A stretch of 64,000 nt of DNA, taken from contig CM073887.1 in NCBI GenBank assembly GCA_037176705.1, positions 60,907,001 through 60,971,000 on the forward strand, in the 5' to 3' direction. The stretch is from Molossus alvarezi. Lineage: Eukaryota; Chordata; Mammalia; Chiroptera; Molossidae. The position numbers were made by a program, and so were the translations under genes. The notes beneath the pieces were generated by a model, which had not been told where the DNA came from, did not search any database, and was given only the letters and a program-made list of their open reading frames with translations. Each line of letters begins with the position of its first letter. The first letter of the stretch is position 1. Shown here in pieces: positions 61,971 through 64,000 of the stretch.

Positions 61971-62076
61971 CTGCAGGCAGAGCATGGAGCATTGGAAGTG
62001 GGGTGTCACCCTGGGAGAGACCTACGTGTTGGGAAAGCAGTGTAGAGGCCTATGGTGGTGTGCTCACCTGAGGTGT

Positions 62077-62205
62077 CTGTGCCCCCCAGGTAACACTTGG
62101 CAGTTTCTAGAGACGTTTTTGGGTGTCACAGCTAGAAGAAGGGCATCTAGTGGGTGGAGGCCAGGAATGCTGCTCAACAGACTAGAGACTCCCAAAGGGG
62201 CTTAG
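62077..62205 (+). mobile_element. MER20-like hAT element
   Basis: 'GCCCCCCAGGTAACACTTGG', 'GACGTTTTTGGGTGTCACAG' and 'CATCTAGTGGGTGGAGGCCA'. Confidence 0.65.
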
Positions 62206-62233
62206 ATCCTTAGCTCTTAGAATGGCTCTGGAT

Positions 62234-62380
62234 GAGCAGTTCTCAACTTGGGTTAGGGGTGGGGAAGGATTCCGCCCACCCCTGGGGAACCCTGGCAATG
62301 TTTGCAGACATTTCTAATAGTCATAATTGACGATGAGGGTGCTACTGGCATCCAGTGGGTTAAGACCCGCTGGCCCCTCT
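62234..62380 (+). mobile_element. MER20-like hAT element
   Basis: 'GAGCAGTTCTCAACTTGGGT', 'TGGCAATGTTTGCAGACATT' and 'GCTACTGGCATCCAGTGGGT'. Starts with the family's CAG.TCTCAAC end. Confidence 0.7.
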
Positions 62381-62599
62381 CCCAGAGTTATACAGACCTT
62401 CATTGGTCTCCTGTACAAATCCACAGCATCTATCCTGGGGAGCGTGCCTTCTTGTGTGTGGTGGCGGGGACAGCACACAATCTTTCTGATGGACAAGAAA
62501 GGGCAGCCCTGCTTTCTGATGGACAAGGAAGCAGACCTGCTCAGAGGAAGCGGGCAAGGGCAGCTGTGGGCTATTTCTTGGTTTCCCAACTGCTGACAT

Positions 62600-62760
62600 C
62601 TAGAGCTGGTTTGTTCTCGGGGGTGGGGAGGTCCTGGGCACTGCAGGGCAGCAGCCCTGGTCTCTACCCACTAGATGCCAATAGCAACCCCACCACTATT
62701 GTTGTGACACCCATAAATGTCTCCAGACATTGTCGAATATCACAGAGGGAAGGGCATAAA
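62600..62760 (-). mobile_element. MER20-like hAT element, reverse
   Basis: 'TACCCACTAGATGCCAATAG', 'TTGTTGTGACACCCATAAAT' and 'CTCCAGACATTGTCGAATAT'. Confidence 0.65.
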
Positions 62761-63206
62761 CAACCCTCCCGGTGGGAAATACTGCCTTCAGAAAAGGGAT
62801 CTGTAATTGACCTCCGTGCCACAGCTCTTAGGTAAAAATGACACAACCGCTAGAAGAGGAAGCACCGCGGGCTTCATTCTGATCACTGACAGAGGGCACA
62901 TTATAATTAAGGAGGATTCTCAACTAAGCCCATTCATTCAGGGACTCCTTTGAGCATCTGGTAAAAGTTAAGGACTAGCTAACTCAGTAAATGCCTACAA
63001 TTTTAGTACTTACAAACCCCTAGAAATCCAAGGACTCCAGTTTAAAAATCCATGTCAGAGAATTACCTACAGTGTAGTTTGGTATGTAAAATAATTTTTA
63101 AATAACAATTTTCAATGCCAACAAGGTCGCGGGAAATTTGGTCTGTAATGTATGGCAGACAGTGCGGTGGCGGGTAATGCTGTGTCTTCTAAAACAAAGC
63201 AGGACC

Positions 63207-63390
63207 ACCCTGGCCAGTGGCCCAGTTGGTTAGAGCATCATCCCGATGCACAAAGGTTGCAGGTTGGATCCCCAGTCAGGGCACATACAAGAAACAACCA
63301 ATCAGTGCATAAATGGGTAGAACAACAAATCAATGTTTCCCTCTCTCCCTTCCTCTCTCTCTCTAAAATCAATCAGTAAATAAGTTGTTT
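63207..63390 (+). mobile_element. VES SINE, internally deleted
   Basis: ACCCTGGCCAGTGGCCCAGT head, 'TTGCAGGTTGGATCCCCAGT', C/T tail, AAAATCAATCAGTAAATAAG. Confidence 0.85.
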
Positions 63391-63432
63391 AAATAAAATA
63401 GAAGAAAACAAAGTAGAGGCCTAGATCCTGAC

Positions 63433-63537
63433 CTGGTCATTCTTTTTCAGAGTGTTTAGCCAAAGGCACGCATCCAGAATGTTGATATAGCTTGCACACA
63501 AAGACGCCTGCAGCTTTTGGGTTACATTATCAAAACC
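63433..63537 (-). other. Exon-like open segment of unknown nature
   Basis: 105 bases, 35 codons, no stop, flanked by an acceptor (AATTGTTTTCAG) and a donor (GACCAG|GTCAGG), phase 0 at both ends like w1. It begins GFDNVTQKLQASLCASYINI and ends LKKNDQ. It does not match the MG1 sequence expected here. It could be a cassette exon, a fossil coding piece or chance. Confidence 0.25.
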
Positions 63538-63595
63538 CTGAAAACAATTTTTTAAAAATCTAAACACGTACAAGGTGAGAGCTTAGTAAATTAGC

Positions 63596-63960
63596 ACAGT
63601 TGACCTTTGAACAACTTCAATTGCAGATTTTTTTCAATAAATACTGTTGGCCTTCCATATCCATGGGTTTTGCATCTGAGGATTCAACCAACTGCTGAGT
63701 GGAAACAGAATTTTTGATCTCTGGTTGGAAATGCATGGATTCAGAAGACTGACTGTATGCGCTATTCTATGTCATTTTATATCAAAAACTTGAGCATCCA
63801 TGGATTTTGGTACCTGCGGGGAGTCTTGGAACCAATTCTCTTTGAATACCGAGGGAACAACTATAGTTGAGTTTTGGGGTAGTCAAAAGTCATAGATTTT
63901 CGACTGCATGGGGTGACTGGTGCTGTTAACTCCCTCGTTGTTCAATGAGCAACTGTATTA
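63596..63960 (+). mobile_element. Tigger-like DNA transposon remnant
   Basis: 'AGTTGACCTTTGAACAACTT' at the start and 'CTTGAGCATCCATGGATTTT', 'GGTACCTGCGGGGAGTCTTG' further on follow a mammalian Tigger-type consensus from memory. No ORF. Confidence 0.5.
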
Positions 63961-64000
63961 CAAAAGGGGTGCAATAGGATGGAAAATACAATGATAGAGA

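Larger units (their letters stand above)
58324..61676. other. CPAMD8: CPAMD8 intron w2-w3
   Basis: 3.35 kb with an LTR-like repeat split by a hAT element (58415-59105) and VES SINEs at 60117, 60820 and 61054. Confidence 0.8.
61971..64000. other. CPAMD8: CPAMD8 intron upstream of w1 (window edge)
   Basis: Contains three MER20-like elements (62077-62760), a VES SINE (63207), an exon-like segment (63433-63537) and a Tigger-like element (63596-63960). The expected exon encoding the rest of MG1 was not found, so it lies outside. Confidence 0.7.

Overview
This is nuclear DNA from a mammal, almost certainly a vesper bat (Vespertilionidae). Two kinds of evidence agree. First, two adjacent multi-exon genes match the mammalian F2RL3-CPAMD8 neighbourhood (human chromosome 19p13.11). 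Second, the introns hold more than 30 copies of the tRNA-derived VES SINE (head resembling 'CTGGCCGGTTTGGCTCAG', B-box 'GGTTCGATTCC', C/T-rich tail, A-rich 3' end), a family characteristic of vesper bats. Nothing prokaryotic, CRISPR-like or operon-like is present. I cannot name the species.

Layout. (1) 1-1648, + strand: F2RL3, the thrombin receptor PAR4, in two coding exons. (2) About 1.4 kb between converging genes, largely one LTR-like repeat that supplies the only clear polyadenylation signal for F2RL3. (3) 3010-61970, - strand: CPAMD8, a thioester protein of the C3/alpha-2-macroglobulin family, read right to left. I located 39 exons by splice signals and conserved protein order. All reading phases join, giving 5190 coding bases (1729 residues plus stop) with no internal stop. 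The gene's first exons, with the start codon and signal peptide, lie beyond position 64000.

CPAMD8 domain order, N to C: macroglobulin (MG) domains; bait/MG6-type region with three polybasic processing motifs; A2M-type MG7 (begins FPETW); MG8-like region; farnesoic-acid-methyltransferase-like insert; CUB-like and thioester domains (GCGEQN intact); receptor-binding domain; Kazal inhibitor domain; short tail.

Introns are packed with VES SINEs (many nested), L1 3' fragments, LTR remnants, MER20-like elements, a hAT-type DNA transposon with matching ends, microsatellites and one minisatellite. No repeat interrupts an exon.

The two genes are neighbours rather than a functional unit: PAR4 is a protease-activated receptor on platelets, and CPAMD8 is a secreted or surface protein linked in humans to development of the anterior eye. 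I see no new biological system. The most interesting points are a remodelled PAR4 activation site (SFPGWL tethered ligand, changed acidic cluster, lost RAR retention motif), a GC-AG intron and an acceptor pair that could remove a furin motif in CPAMD8, a minisatellite that stays open in the CPAMD8 frame, and one unexplained exon-like segment at 63433-63537. Repeat family names come from memory of consensus sequences, and element edges are good to roughly 5-20 bases.
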